Shown piece by piece: positions 1 through 7,964 of a DNA stretch of 12,355 bases. Source of the DNA: Candidatus Omnitrophota bacterium (GTDB lineage: Bacteria; Omnitrophota; Omnitrophia; Omnitrophales; Abzuiibacteriaceae); the NCBI GenBank assembly GCA_016206995.1, contig JACQQN010000038.1, positions 1 through 12,355 on the forward strand. The letters run 5' to 3'. The number at the start of each line of letters is the position of its first letter. The first letter of the stretch is position 1. The notes under the pieces were generated by a model, which did not search any database, was not told the origin of the DNA, and saw only the letters and a program-made list of their open reading frames with translations. A program made the translations under genes and the position numbers.

Positions 1-4
1 ATTC

Positions 5-31
5 ATAAGTTATTGTAATTTAATAACTTAT
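5..31. repeat. AT-rich inverted repeat, 10-bp arms
   Basis: ATAAGTTATT (5-14) and AATAACTTAT (22-31) are exact reverse complements around a 7-nt loop. The stem has only two GC pairs and no T tract is visible before the window ends. It could be part of a weak terminator or an operator. The surrounding bases 1-112 hold no gene I can support. Confidence 0.4.
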
Positions 32-64
32 AAAACTAAAAGATAAAATTATTTTTACCACTTC

Positions 65-93
65 AAAATAGTTATGTAATAATTTTATGACAA
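65..93 (-). promoter_or_regulatory. Possible promoter for a gene left of the window
   Basis: On the minus strand TTGTCA (93-88, 5 of 6 to TTGACA) and TATTTT (70-65, 4 of 6) are separated by exactly 17 bp. The -35 touches the palindrome at 93-114. The region is very AT-rich, so chance matches are likely. The gene it would serve is not in the window. Confidence 0.3.
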
Positions 94-114
94 GTGTAAT
101 ATTTATATTACACT
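93..114. repeat. Near-perfect 22-bp palindrome at the end of the sigma-54 activator gene
   Basis: AGTGTAATAT (93-102) is followed after TT by its exact reverse complement ATATTACACT (105-114). The two-base centre is short for an RNA hairpin loop and the 3' side has no clean T run in either direction. It looks more like a dimeric operator than a terminator. It overlaps the TAG of the activator gene (115-113) and abuts a possible promoter reading left. Confidence 0.55.
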
Positions 115-1105
115 AAGTCATTTGATAGAGTTTAAGCTTGCGAATTAACTCTTGGCGGGAAATGCAAAGCTCTTTTGCGGCTTTTGTCCGATTACCTTCT
201 GTTTGCTCAAGGACACGGTGTATTAAGTCCTTCTCAAATTCTGCAACAACAATTCTTTTATGATCTTTTAACGAACTGGTATTTGCTGGAGCCTTAAATT
301 TTTTATTTAGACGCGTGCGTTGATTAGTTTCGCGTAAATGGGGTGAGAAGTGATTGGGCTCGATAACATTTCCTTCTGACAAAATAAAAGCTCTCTCCAA
401 TTCATTTTCCAACTCCCGCACGTTTCCAGGCCATCGGTACTCTTGCATCAATCGAAGCGCATCCTTTGACACCTTCTTGAGTGGCTGCTTATTTCGTTCC
501 GCTAGTCTTTTAATAATATGGATCACTAAAAGCGGCATATCCTCTAAGCGGTCTCGCAGTGGAGGAAGCGTCAGGTGAATTACATTTAAACGATAAAATA
601 AATCTTCACGGAATTTACCTTTTAAGACAAGCACTTTAAGATCTTGATTGGTCGCAGCAATAATACGGAGATCGACAGAAATTGGAGTGGTACCACCTAC
701 CTTCAGGAAGACACCTTCTTGCAGCACTCTTAAAAGTTTGACTTGAAGCGCTGCGCTCATATCTCCAACTTCATCAAAAATAAATGTTCCTTGGTCAGCA
801 ATCTCAAAAAGCCCTTTTTTCTCAGCAATAGCGCCTGTAAATGATCCTCGTCTATGTCCAAACAATTCGCTTTCTAATAAACTGTCTGAAAAAGCTGAAC
901 AATTAACAATCACAAATTCTTTGTCTTTTCTGGGGCTGCCAAAATGAATTGCACGAGCCACGAGCTCCTTCCCTGTCCCACTTTCTCCTTCAATCAAAAC
1001 TGAAGCATCGTAAGGTGCAATTTTCTTGAGAATTGAACAGACTTCCTTAATCTTTGTGCTTTCACCAATCAAACCATGAATTTGAACTGAATCAGTAGTC
1101 GCCAT
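113..1105 (-). CDS. Sigma-54-dependent activator, AAA+ plus Fis-type HTH, no receiver domain
   Basis: A 330-residue bacterial enhancer-binding protein, which would use ATP to remodel sigma-54 RNA polymerase into the open complex. Visible in order: Walker A GESGTGKE (residues 40-47), loop 1 GSFTGA (87-92) in place of the usual GAFTGA, Walker B TFIFDE (107-112), sensor I ATN (151-153), arginine-finger region FREDLFYRLN (165-174), sensor II region WPGNVREL (225-232), and a C-terminal Fis-type helix-turn-helix around 300-328 with NRTKAA. Only about 10 residues precede the AAA+ module, so there is no receiver, GAF or PAS domain, an arrangement like PspF. The ATG lies 8 nt after the rarA stop with no clear Shine-Dalgarno sequence, suggesting translational coupling. 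Its target promoters and its regulation are unknown. The family call is secure; the pathway is not. Confidence 0.93.
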   Translation of the reverse strand: MATTDSVQIHGLIGESTKIKEVCSILKKIAPYDASVLIEGESGTGKELVARAIHFGSPRKDKEFVIVNCSAFSDSLLESELFGHRRGSFTGAIAEKKGLFEIADQGTFIFDEVGDMSAALQVKLLRVLQEGVFLKVGGTTPISVDLRIIAATNQDLKVLVLKGKFREDLFYRLNVIHLTLPPLRDRLEDMPLLVIHIIKRLAERNKQPLKKVSKDALRLMQEYRWPGNVRELENELERAFILSEGNVIEPNHFSPHLRETNQRTRLNKKFKAPANTSSLKDHKRIVVAEFEKDLIHRVLEQTEGNRTKAAKELCISRQELIRKLKLYQMT

Positions 1106-1113
1106 AAACAGAA

Positions 1114-2454
1114 TTATTCCGACGCTTTCCTTTGCTTGATGAACCGTAATCGCTCTTTCAAAGTTTTCTCAAAACCAGAATCGTTTGGCTGGTAATACTC
1201 ACGCTTCTGGCTGCGATAATCCTGTTTTACAATTGCGTCCTGGAAATGATGAGGGTATTGATAAGCAGTACCATGTTTTAACCGTTTTGCGGTTGCATAG
1301 CTTGCATCTCGTAAATGCACCGGCACCTCATCGACAACATCTTCCATCACATCCTTCGTTGCGCCTTCAATCGCCATATAAGAAGCGTTGCTTTTGGGTG
1401 CAAGCGCCATATAAACTACGAGTTGTGACAGTATAATTCTTGCTTCTGGCATTCCAACAAATTCAATCGCTTCCAAGCCTGCAGAAGCCAAAATCAAAGC
1501 CTGCGGATCTGCATTTCCAACGTCCTCAGCGGCAAGAATTACAATTCTCCGAGCCACAAAGCGAGGGTCCTCACCTGCACACAACATTTTAGCAAGCCAA
1601 TAAACGGCAGCATCAGGATCCGAACCGCGCATACTTTTAATAAACGCGCTGGCAGTATCATAGTGATAATCTTCGTCGTGATCGTAATAAACAATCTTTT
1701 TTTGACAGGATTCTTCGGCAACCTGTTTGCCGAAAGCAATAAACCCATCCGGGTCTGGATTGGTAGTCAAAATACCAATTTCGAGCGCATTGAGTGCGCG
1801 GCGGGCATCGCCAGACGCGGATTTGGCAAGATGCGCCAACGCCTCGTCCGTTACGTTGATTTTCAAATTCCCATAGCCACGCTCAGAATCAGAGAGGGTT
1901 TGGCGCAAAATCTCAATAATTTCTTCTTTAGATAAGGGTTGGAACTCAAAAATATGAGACCTGGAAAGAAGCGGTCCGTTCACCGAAAACGACGGATTGT
2001 GGGTGGTGGATCCAATTAAAATAATATTGCCGCTTTCTACATCTGGCATGAGCGCATCTTGCTGCGCTTTGTTAAAGCGATGAATCTCGTCAATAAAAAG
2101 AATCGTTCGTTTTTTGTCAACTCCCTGGGAGCGCGCTGCGTCAAGAATGCGCCGCGAATCCTGAAGATTTGAAGTGACCGCATTGATACTTTTAAAAGTT
2201 GCGTTCGTGAGATCTGAAATAATTGCAGCGAGCGTTGTCTTCCCGCAGCCCGCTGGCCCGTAGAAAATTAACGAAGAAAATCGATCGGATAAAACAATGC
2301 GCCTTAAAAGCTTTCCGTCCCCCAGCAAGTGTTTTTGACCGATGAATTCGTCCAGGGTCCGAGGACGCATTCGAAATGCAAGCGGTGCACTGCGGTTTCC
2401 CTGACGCAAATTTGATTTGGAAGAAGCACTGCTTTCTTGAAACAAATCATCCAT
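1114..2454 (-). CDS. rarA: Replication-associated recombination protein A (RarA/MgsA), AAA+ ATPase
   Basis: A 446-residue clamp-loader-like ATPase that in other bacteria acts at stalled replication forks and in recombination. Visible: the family opening RMRPRTLDEFIGQ (residues 28-40), Walker A GPAGCGKT (66-73), Walker B ILFIDEIHRF (118-127), sensor I in GSTTHNPSF (148-156), the LLSRS arginine-finger region (162-166), the GDARRALN sensor II segment, and the C-terminal tetramerisation part with SEDVGNADP-like and CAPKSN-like stretches (here AEDVGNADP, LAPKSN). Length matches the family. I chose the ATG at 2454, giving MDDLFQES, because many homologues begin this way and it sits 1 nt after the upstream stop. 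An in-frame TTG at 2490 would overlap the LytTR gene and add 12 residues. The Walker A cysteine replaces the more usual threonine (GPPGTGKT). Confidence 0.93.
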   Translation of the reverse strand: MDDLFQESSASSKSNLRQGNRSAPLAFRMRPRTLDEFIGQKHLLGDGKLLRRIVLSDRFSSLIFYGPAGCGKTTLAAIISDLTNATFKSINAVTSNLQDSRRILDAARSQGVDKKRTILFIDEIHRFNKAQQDALMPDVESGNIILIGSTTHNPSFSVNGPLLSRSHIFEFQPLSKEEIIEILRQTLSDSERGYGNLKINVTDEALAHLAKSASGDARRALNALEIGILTTNPDPDGFIAFGKQVAEESCQKKIVYYDHDEDYHYDTASAFIKSMRGSDPDAAVYWLAKMLCAGEDPRFVARRIVILAAEDVGNADPQALILASAGLEAIEFVGMPEARIILSQLVVYMALAPKSNASYMAIEGATKDVMEDVVDEVPVHLRDASYATAKRLKHGTAYQYPHHFQDAIVKQDYRSQKREYYQPNDSGFEKTLKERLRFIKQRKASE

Positions 2455-2455
2455 G

Positions 2456-3223
2456 TTACCAGCGTAGAGCATTTCGAATGGGTCGTGCAAACCGGCGTGA
2501 GAGCGGAATCATTGTTTTTTCTGGAATGTTGAGTTGAATTGAAAAATTACCACTGGTTTGCGGCGTAATTTTTCCAATAAAATCAATATTCACAATATGA
2601 GCTTTATGAACCTGAAAAAATTTCTTTGGGTTAAGCCGGGTGAGCAATTCCTTAAGCGTAGACTTCACAAGGTATGTTTGACCGGTTTTTAAGTGCGCGT
2701 AGACGTCGGCGAGTTCTGCATGAAAATACATGACGCTTGCTACATCAAAGAAATTACGCTCTTTACTCTCTGGTTGGAAACCGCAAATTCGATCAAGAAA
2801 ACCACCTTTAGAGACCGCTCGGTTAAGTACTTGAAATTGGTCTTTTAGAACCTCAGTCTGACCTAAAAGCAGCTTAGCCCGATCTACTGCTTTCAAAATT
2901 CGTTCCTTTTCATACGGTTTCAAAATATAATCAACCGCGCTTAATTCAAATGCTTTCACGGCGTATTCATCATAAGCCGTTGCAAAAATAATGACGGGGG
3001 GTTTTTCTGAGTGTTGAATTTGAGCAGCCACTTCAAGACCTGACATATGAGGCATGCGGATATCCAAGAAAACAATTTGCGGGGAAAGCTCTTTAATTTT
3101 TTGCAGCGCTTCCTTGCCATCCGCTGCCTCTCCGACCACTCGAATGTCATGGCATGACCCAATTAATCGTTTTAAACCTTCACGCGCCAATGGTTCATCG
3201 TCTACCAGTAAAACGGTTGGCAT
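2456..3223 (-). CDS. LytTR-family response regulator
   Basis: A 255-residue cytoplasmic two-component regulator. The N-terminal receiver shows the acidic pair DD (residues 8-9), phospho-acceptor Asp54 in FLDIRMP, Thr82 in ATAYDEYAV and Lys102 in ILKP. The C-terminal LytTR DNA-binding domain spans roughly 155-255, with HAELADVYAHL, TLKELLTRL, FFQVHKAHIVN and PLSRRF. The kinase gene just upstream is its likely partner. Two ATGs are possible. The one at 3229 overlaps the kinase stop as ATGA, but its Shine-Dalgarno sequence would be only 2 nt away. The ATG at 3223 stands 8 nt from AAGGAG (3237-3232), so I prefer it; the alternative adds two residues. LytTR proteins of this kind (LytR, AlgR, YpdB relatives) bind short direct repeats. 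No target site could be assigned here. Confidence 0.93.
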   Translation of the reverse strand: MPTVLLVDDEPLAREGLKRLIGSCHDIRVVGEAADGKEALQKIKELSPQIVFLDIRMPHMSGLEVAAQIQHSEKPPVIIFATAYDEYAVKAFELSAVDYILKPYEKERILKAVDRAKLLLGQTEVLKDQFQVLNRAVSKGGFLDRICGFQPESKERNFFDVASVMYFHAELADVYAHLKTGQTYLVKSTLKELLTRLNPKKFFQVHKAHIVNIDFIGKITPQTSGNFSIQLNIPEKTMIPLSRRFARPIRNALRW

Positions 3224-3225
3224 GT

Positions 3226-4878
3226 TCATTGCTCCTTTTGTTGATGGGGGTTTTCAATTGGTATTCTAAACCGAACGCTGGTTCCTTGTCCAATTTCACT
3301 TTCAATTTTTAATTCAGAATCAATCCCAAATTGATATTTCAATCGCTCATTAATATTCCACAAACCAATACCGCTTCCCTTACCTTCCTCGCTGGGTTGA
3401 TTACTTTTTGGCTTTTTTAATTTAATATTACGCAAATACTCCTGAGATATGCCGACACCTGTGTCTTTAACTGTTATTTCGACATATTTTGCATTTTCCC
3501 TAGCAGAAATTTCGAGCACCCCTCCACCTGATTTCAACGCTAAACCATGCCGAATTGCATTTTCCACAATTGGTTGCAAGATTAGCACAGGGATTTGCGT
3601 CTGGAATCCCTTGGAGCCAAGCTGAATTTCCTTACGAATTTTAAGTGAATCTTGGTAACGCGCCTTTTCAATTTCAAGGTATGAGTCAATATGCTCAAAT
3701 TCCTCTTCAAGCGATACGAATTCATCTTCCCGTTTTACAATCCTCCGAAAATAATTAGAAAGCTTTACCACTAGGTTTCTTGCCTGCTCCGCCTGTTCTC
3801 GAGAACAGATGGCTGCGATCGTGTTTAAAGCGTTGAATAAAAAATGAGGATTAATTTGTGCTTGTAAAAATTTAAGTTTCATTTCGGGAAGTAATTTCTC
3901 AAGCGTACGACGTTCCTCTTCTCGAATTAAACCCTGCGCCAGCGCTACAAAAACATAAACACAAAGCGACTCTAAAACTGCAAGCGAAAAAATAATACTT
4001 GTCGCCATTCCAAATGATAAGTATTTGGCAATTGGAAGATAGGTTACTAAACCATGAAACAAACCCACGCTAATCCCAGCAAGTAGCGCAATTTTTCGCG
4101 CGAGCATCCGGTCTCGACCAATCACACTAAAGGCTGCACCGATCAAACCAGCTCCTATTAAAATGAGAAAATAAGAACCATGCCCAGCACCTAAAAATAA
4201 GCGGAACACCCCTCCAACAACTCCACTAAAAATACCGAGGCTCATTCCACCAACCAGACCACTGATTGTGACAAAAATTAATTGGAGATCTAAAAATGCC
4301 CAGTCAGATTCTCCGTACCGCAAGTAACCCAACCCGCCCGCCAAAATACTAATCAACGTGAGCGCAGTCCCTGAAATTAGAAGCTGCGGCACGCGTTCTT
4401 CTCGGTGTGTTCTCATGAACAAATTTCTAAAATTGCGAGCCCGCATTAAGAAATAGGAGACAATCAAGAGCATTGCAAACTTCTGTAAAAGATCTCCATA
4501 AATTTCAAGCCAGCGAACTTGAACCGCTTCAAAAGGCAAGAAAATTTCCTCATGGTGAAGTGGCTTTAATCTTCCCTTAAGGTCATCCAGCTTTCGATTT
4601 GCATCGGCTAAATTTCCATTTGCAATGTGTAATGCGCTTCGATCAAATTCTTCAAGGAATAAATAGATTTGATATCCTTGTTTTTCAAGTTGTCTTAACT
4701 CCGCACCAACATTTTCATACTTCGCGATGACTTCCTCTTTTGTTGCCGCCTCAACCGACCGTTGAAACGCAAAACAAATAAAAAACCCAAGGAAAATAGT
4801 TAAAAAGTTTTTAATAAGCGCACGAAAATAAGGAAGTTTGGTGACTAGAGCTGCTGGAACCTTATTCACATTAACCAT
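3226..4878 (-). CDS. LytS-type membrane sensor histidine kinase
   Basis: A 550-residue inner-membrane kinase. The N-terminus has a hydrophobic segment (about 22-40) ending in a VEA-A site that could be a signal peptide or an anchor. A largely helical, charged, probably extracytoplasmic stretch follows (about 46-125), then a membrane helix near 130-146. A multi-span region at about 165-318 resembles the 5TM Lyt sensor family. The His_kinase domain begins near 335 with His345 in QINPHFLFN. The ATPase has an N box around Asn440 in QPIVENAIRHG, a G1 box DTGVGIS (472-478) and a G2 box GSGIGLWN (501-508). The ATG at 4878 is preferred because AAGGA (4887-4883) precedes it and it lies 1 nt after the pheT stop. 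A longer reading frame to 5094 would run inside pheT. The ligand is unknown. The LytTR gene directly downstream is its likely partner. Confidence 0.92.
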   Translation of the reverse strand: MVNVNKVPAALVTKLPYFRALIKNFLTIFLGFFICFAFQRSVEAATKEEVIAKYENVGAELRQLEKQGYQIYLFLEEFDRSALHIANGNLADANRKLDDLKGRLKPLHHEEIFLPFEAVQVRWLEIYGDLLQKFAMLLIVSYFLMRARNFRNLFMRTHREERVPQLLISGTALTLISILAGGLGYLRYGESDWAFLDLQLIFVTISGLVGGMSLGIFSGVVGGVFRLFLGAGHGSYFLILIGAGLIGAAFSVIGRDRMLARKIALLAGISVGLFHGLVTYLPIAKYLSFGMATSIIFSLAVLESLCVYVFVALAQGLIREEERRTLEKLLPEMKLKFLQAQINPHFLFNALNTIAAICSREQAEQARNLVVKLSNYFRRIVKREDEFVSLEEEFEHIDSYLEIEKARYQDSLKIRKEIQLGSKGFQTQIPVLILQPIVENAIRHGLALKSGGGVLEISARENAKYVEITVKDTGVGISQEYLRNIKLKKPKSNQPSEEGKGSGIGLWNINERLKYQFGIDSELKIESEIGQGTSVRFRIPIENPHQQKEQ

Positions 4879-4879
4879 T

Positions 4880-6943
4880 CTATCCTTTTGCCGGCGGAAG
4901 CTCCGCCTTAAACTTTTGATTGAGAATATTAACGATAGAAAAATGGAGCTCGTCGACCTCTTTTGCCTCAAGCGTCCTTTTTTCAGATTGATAGCGAATA
5001 TGAAAAGCGACGCTTTTTCTATGTTGAGGCAATTTGCTTCCACGATATAAATCAAATAGCTCAATCGCTCGGACAAGACCGCGACCAAGCACATTAATCT
5101 CTTGAATCAAATCGCCCACTTTCACTTCTTCTGAAACAATCAGCGCAAGATCTCTTTCAACAATTGGAAAACGGGAAATTTCACGATAAACAACTGGTTT
5201 CTCAGAAATTCTATCTAATTTTGTAAGTGAGACCTCTCCAAAAAACACGGGTGGCTCAATCCGCATTTTTTGAGTTATCGACGGCCTCACCAAACCAATC
5301 CATCCAAGCGATACTCCGTGCGCCCGAACTTCTATAACAAAACCTGGTTCAAACGCCAAAGGTGCTTTCCCGACGGGAAAGAAATCAGGAGAGACTTTCT
5401 TTGACTTTACCACTAAATTCGTAAAAATTCCTTTCATGTCCTCAAATTCATACGAACGTTTCCGCTCTAAATGATTTGAAGGCTTGTCACCAACCAAAGC
5501 AACCGCCAAAACTCTTTCTTCTCCAGGAAGTAAATCTCCGGTTTCAAAATAGCAATTAGCAACTTCAAAAATTCCAAGCGATTTGAATCCGGAACCAAAA
5601 TTTAGTTTCACAACCTCTAAAAAATTTGCAATCAAGCTTGGGCGCATCAGAGTTAAATTCTGATTTCTCGGATTTTCAACCTGCACCCATTTTCCTCGCT
5701 CTTCGTTCAGCGCGTCAAACGATGTGGGATTCACCAAGCTAAACGTCACCACCTCTCGAAGACCGACCACAACACACTCATCTTGTATTTGATCTGACAA
5801 AGCAAGCAGAGAATTCTTGGTGGGTTCGCTAGGTTGAATCGTCGGCAAACTCTCTTGGATTTTATCGTAGCCATAAACTCGTGCAATTTCTTCAATCAAA
5901 TCTTCCGGCTTTGAAACATCAAACCGAAATGATGGGATCTCACTCAAAAGCCCTTTTCCTTGAATTCGAGTTTTCAGTTTTAAACGGTCGAGTATCGATT
6001 GTGCCTGTTTGATTGAAATTTTAGTTTGACCAAGGGTTTTATTAATTTGTTCAAAGTGAAGCAATACCTTACACTTTTGAACAGGTAATTTTCCAGCCTC
6101 AAGCGTTTTCCCGACGCACTCAATTTTTGTGGAGTGCGTGATTAAATCAAGGGCTCGATCCCGTGCGCATGCAACTCCGGAAGGATCGACCCCGCGTTCA
6201 AAACGGTATGAAGATTCGCTTCCAAGTTTCAGTCGCTTTGCCGTTTGTCGAATCGCCGCCGGCACAAAGTAAGCTGATTCTAATAAAATATTCCGCGTGC
6301 TTTCAGAAACCTCTGAACTTTTACCGCCCATGACTCCGCCAAGCGCGAGGGCTCCTTCTTCGTCTGAAATCACTGTATCGTTTTCTTTTAATTCGTATAA
6401 ATTACCGTCAATCGCAATTAATTTCTCATCCTTTTTTGCCCGTCTCGCCATAATCACATTGCCGTGAAGTTTATCAAAGTCAAAGGCGTGAAGTGGTTGC
6501 CCCCATTCCAAAAGAACATAATTAGTAACATCAACCAAAAAATGAATAGACCGAATTCCACACAACTCCAAGCGCTCCACCATCCAATCAGGCGTTTTCG
6601 TCATCTGAATTCCTTCGACAATGACTCCAGAATAATAAGGGCATAAATTGGGATCGAGCACTTTTACCTTTAGGGTCTGTGTTGTGGTCGCAAGAAACGC
6701 GCTTTTCCAAGAAGACGGCAAATGAAACGAAGCACCGCAGACTGCTGCAATCTCTCTTGCAACACCAATGTGTGAAAGGAGGTCTGGCCGATTTGAGGTA
6801 ACTTCCGTTTCGAGAAGAAAATCACGGCCGATTTTTTCGACTCGCTTTACTTCAAGGCCTGTCATTGTAAGCCGTTCAGCAATTTCCTCTGGCGACTTTT
6901 TGACGATAACGTAATCTTTTAACCAGTTCCAACTTAGCTTCAT
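4880..6943 (-). CDS. pheT: Phenylalanine-tRNA ligase beta subunit, short form lacking the EMAP/tRNA-binding domain
   Basis: Beta subunit of the alpha2beta2 enzyme that charges tRNA-Phe. At 687 residues it is about 110 shorter than the usual 790-800. The opening B1 segment (MKLSWNWLKDYV to about residue 38) joins almost directly to the TEVTSNRPDLLSHIGVARE segment (47-64). In standard PheT these are separated by the OB-fold B2 domain, which is missing here. The rest is present: the B3/B4 editing module (about 105-275; VDVTNYV 138-144, GQPLHAFD 148-155, YRFERGVD 246-253), the B5 DNA-binding-like fold (about 290-365), the catalytic-like core, and the C-terminal FDX-ACB anticodon-binding domain (about 585-680; RFPIVERDLAL). 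The start ATG overlaps the pheS stop by 4 nt, indicating translational coupling. Family assignment is certain; how tRNA binding is affected is inference. Confidence 0.96.
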   Translation of the reverse strand: MKLSWNWLKDYVIVKKSPEEIAERLTMTGLEVKRVEKIGRDFLLETEVTSNRPDLLSHIGVAREIAAVCGASFHLPSSWKSAFLATTTQTLKVKVLDPNLCPYYSGVIVEGIQMTKTPDWMVERLELCGIRSIHFLVDVTNYVLLEWGQPLHAFDFDKLHGNVIMARRAKKDEKLIAIDGNLYELKENDTVISDEEGALALGGVMGGKSSEVSESTRNILLESAYFVPAAIRQTAKRLKLGSESSYRFERGVDPSGVACARDRALDLITHSTKIECVGKTLEAGKLPVQKCKVLLHFEQINKTLGQTKISIKQAQSILDRLKLKTRIQGKGLLSEIPSFRFDVSKPEDLIEEIARVYGYDKIQESLPTIQPSEPTKNSLLALSDQIQDECVVVGLREVVTFSLVNPTSFDALNEERGKWVQVENPRNQNLTLMRPSLIANFLEVVKLNFGSGFKSLGIFEVANCYFETGDLLPGEERVLAVALVGDKPSNHLERKRSYEFEDMKGIFTNLVVKSKKVSPDFFPVGKAPLAFEPGFVIEVRAHGVSLGWIGLVRPSITQKMRIEPPVFFGEVSLTKLDRISEKPVVYREISRFPIVERDLALIVSEEVKVGDLIQEINVLGRGLVRAIELFDLYRGSKLPQHRKSVAFHIRYQSEKRTLEAKEVDELHFSIVNILNQKFKAELPPAKG

Positions 6944-7917
6944 TGAAATTGCTCAAGAAATTTTACGTGATTTTCAAAAAAAAGACGGATGTCATTAATC
7001 CCGTGCCGGAGCATCGCGATTCGCTCAACACCAACTCCAAATGCAAACCCTTGCACATTCTTTGGGTTGTACCCCGCCTGTTTAAAAACTGAAGGATTGA
7101 CCTGCCCCGCTCCCAAAACCTCAAGCCAGCGATTTCCCCAACGGATATCTATCTCAACACTAGGCTCGGTAAATGGAAAAAAGTGTGGACGAAACCGCAT
7201 CTGTAAGTCTTTTCCAAAAAGCTTTCTCAGAAAAATATGAAGCACTCCTTTTAAATCGCTAAACGTCGTATGACCATCAACCATCAAGCCTTCGATTTGA
7301 TGAAACATAAAAGAATGGCTTGCATCAACAGCATCTGGGCGATACACGCGGCCAGGGGCAATAATCCTCAAAGGGGGCTTTCTCTTTTCCATTTCCCGGA
7401 CTTGGACGGTGGAAGTTTGGCTGCGCAGCAATGCACCTTTTGCTGTATAAAAAGTATCGAAGGCATCGCGGGATGGATGTTCTTTTGGGATGTTCAGCGC
7501 GGTGAAATTATAAAATTCAGTTTCAATTTCCCGGCCATCGACCACTTCAAAGCCGAGGCCCACAAAAATATTTGAAATTTCTCGGATGGTTTGTGTAATA
7601 GGGTGTAGCGAACCAACATTGGGAGCAATCCCTGGAAGCGTTGGGTCGAAATGAAAATCCTTTAACGTACTTGGAGAAACTTGTGATTTCTTTTCTGCGA
7701 GAAATGTTTCAACTGTATTCTTAAGTTGATTGACTTTCTCACCAAAAACTCGGCGCTCGTCAAGCGCAACTGAACCGATTTGCTTCAACAGCCCAGTGAT
7801 ATTCCCTTTTTTCCCCAAATAGCGGACTCGAATTTCTTCCAACTCCGCTTCGGTACTGGCCCCTTGAATGGCGGCACAAACTTCACGTTCAAGCTGATCA
7901 AAATTAACGTTGGCCAT
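6940..7917 (-). CDS. pheS: Phenylalanine-tRNA ligase alpha subunit
   Basis: Catalytic alpha subunit of phenylalanyl-tRNA synthetase, 325 residues, close to the usual 327-350. An N-terminal coiled coil (about 1-90, including VRYLGKKGNITGLL) is expected to contact tRNA. The class II catalytic core follows. Visible are HPITQTIREI, motif 2 around PGRVYRPDAVDASHSFMFHQIEGL, FFPFTEPSVEID, the active-site strand LEVLGAGQVNP, and motif 3 GFAFGVGVERIAMLRHGINDIR near the end. The active-site strand reads GAGQV, whereas GCGMV or GAGMV is common, so this is a modest variation in the binding pocket. The ATG lacks a recognisable Shine-Dalgarno sequence. The gene follows rplT by 47 nt and overlaps pheT by 4 nt, consistent with the widely conserved operon order. 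Confidence 0.97.
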   Translation of the reverse strand: MANVNFDQLEREVCAAIQGASTEAELEEIRVRYLGKKGNITGLLKQIGSVALDERRVFGEKVNQLKNTVETFLAEKKSQVSPSTLKDFHFDPTLPGIAPNVGSLHPITQTIREISNIFVGLGFEVVDGREIETEFYNFTALNIPKEHPSRDAFDTFYTAKGALLRSQTSTVQVREMEKRKPPLRIIAPGRVYRPDAVDASHSFMFHQIEGLMVDGHTTFSDLKGVLHIFLRKLFGKDLQMRFRPHFFPFTEPSVEIDIRWGNRWLEVLGAGQVNPSVFKQAGYNPKNVQGFAFGVGVERIAMLRHGINDIRLFFENHVKFLEQFQ

Positions 7918-7930
7918 AAGAACACATTCT

Positions 7931-7958
7931 GATCATCCGAGCTGGGACGATCATCGGA
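7931..7958. repeat. Short imperfect direct repeat in the rplT-pheS spacer
   Basis: GATCATCCGA at 7931-7940 recurs as GATCATCGGA at 7949-7958, 9 of 10 bases identical and 18 bases apart. Read on the minus strand, the same segment can form a weak 5-bp stem (TCCGA with TCGGA, 13-nt loop). It fills most of the 47-nt gap between rplT and pheS. It could be a weak regulatory or mRNA structural element, or chance. Confidence 0.35.
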
Positions 7959-7964
7959 GGTGCG

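Noticed and set aside
93..114. Palindrome as a rho-independent terminator of the operon
   Set aside because: The two-base centre and low GC make a poor hairpin, and no continuous T tract follows on the minus strand.
2455..2490. TTG start for rarA giving 12 extra residues
   Set aside because: It overlaps the LytTR gene and uses a weak codon; the ATG at 2454 gives a typical family N-terminus right after the upstream stop.
4879..5094. A 72-residue longer N-terminus for the histidine kinase
   Set aside because: It would lie entirely within the pheT 3' end in another frame, and the ATG at 4878 has its own AAGGA sequence and begins just before a normal hydrophobic leader.
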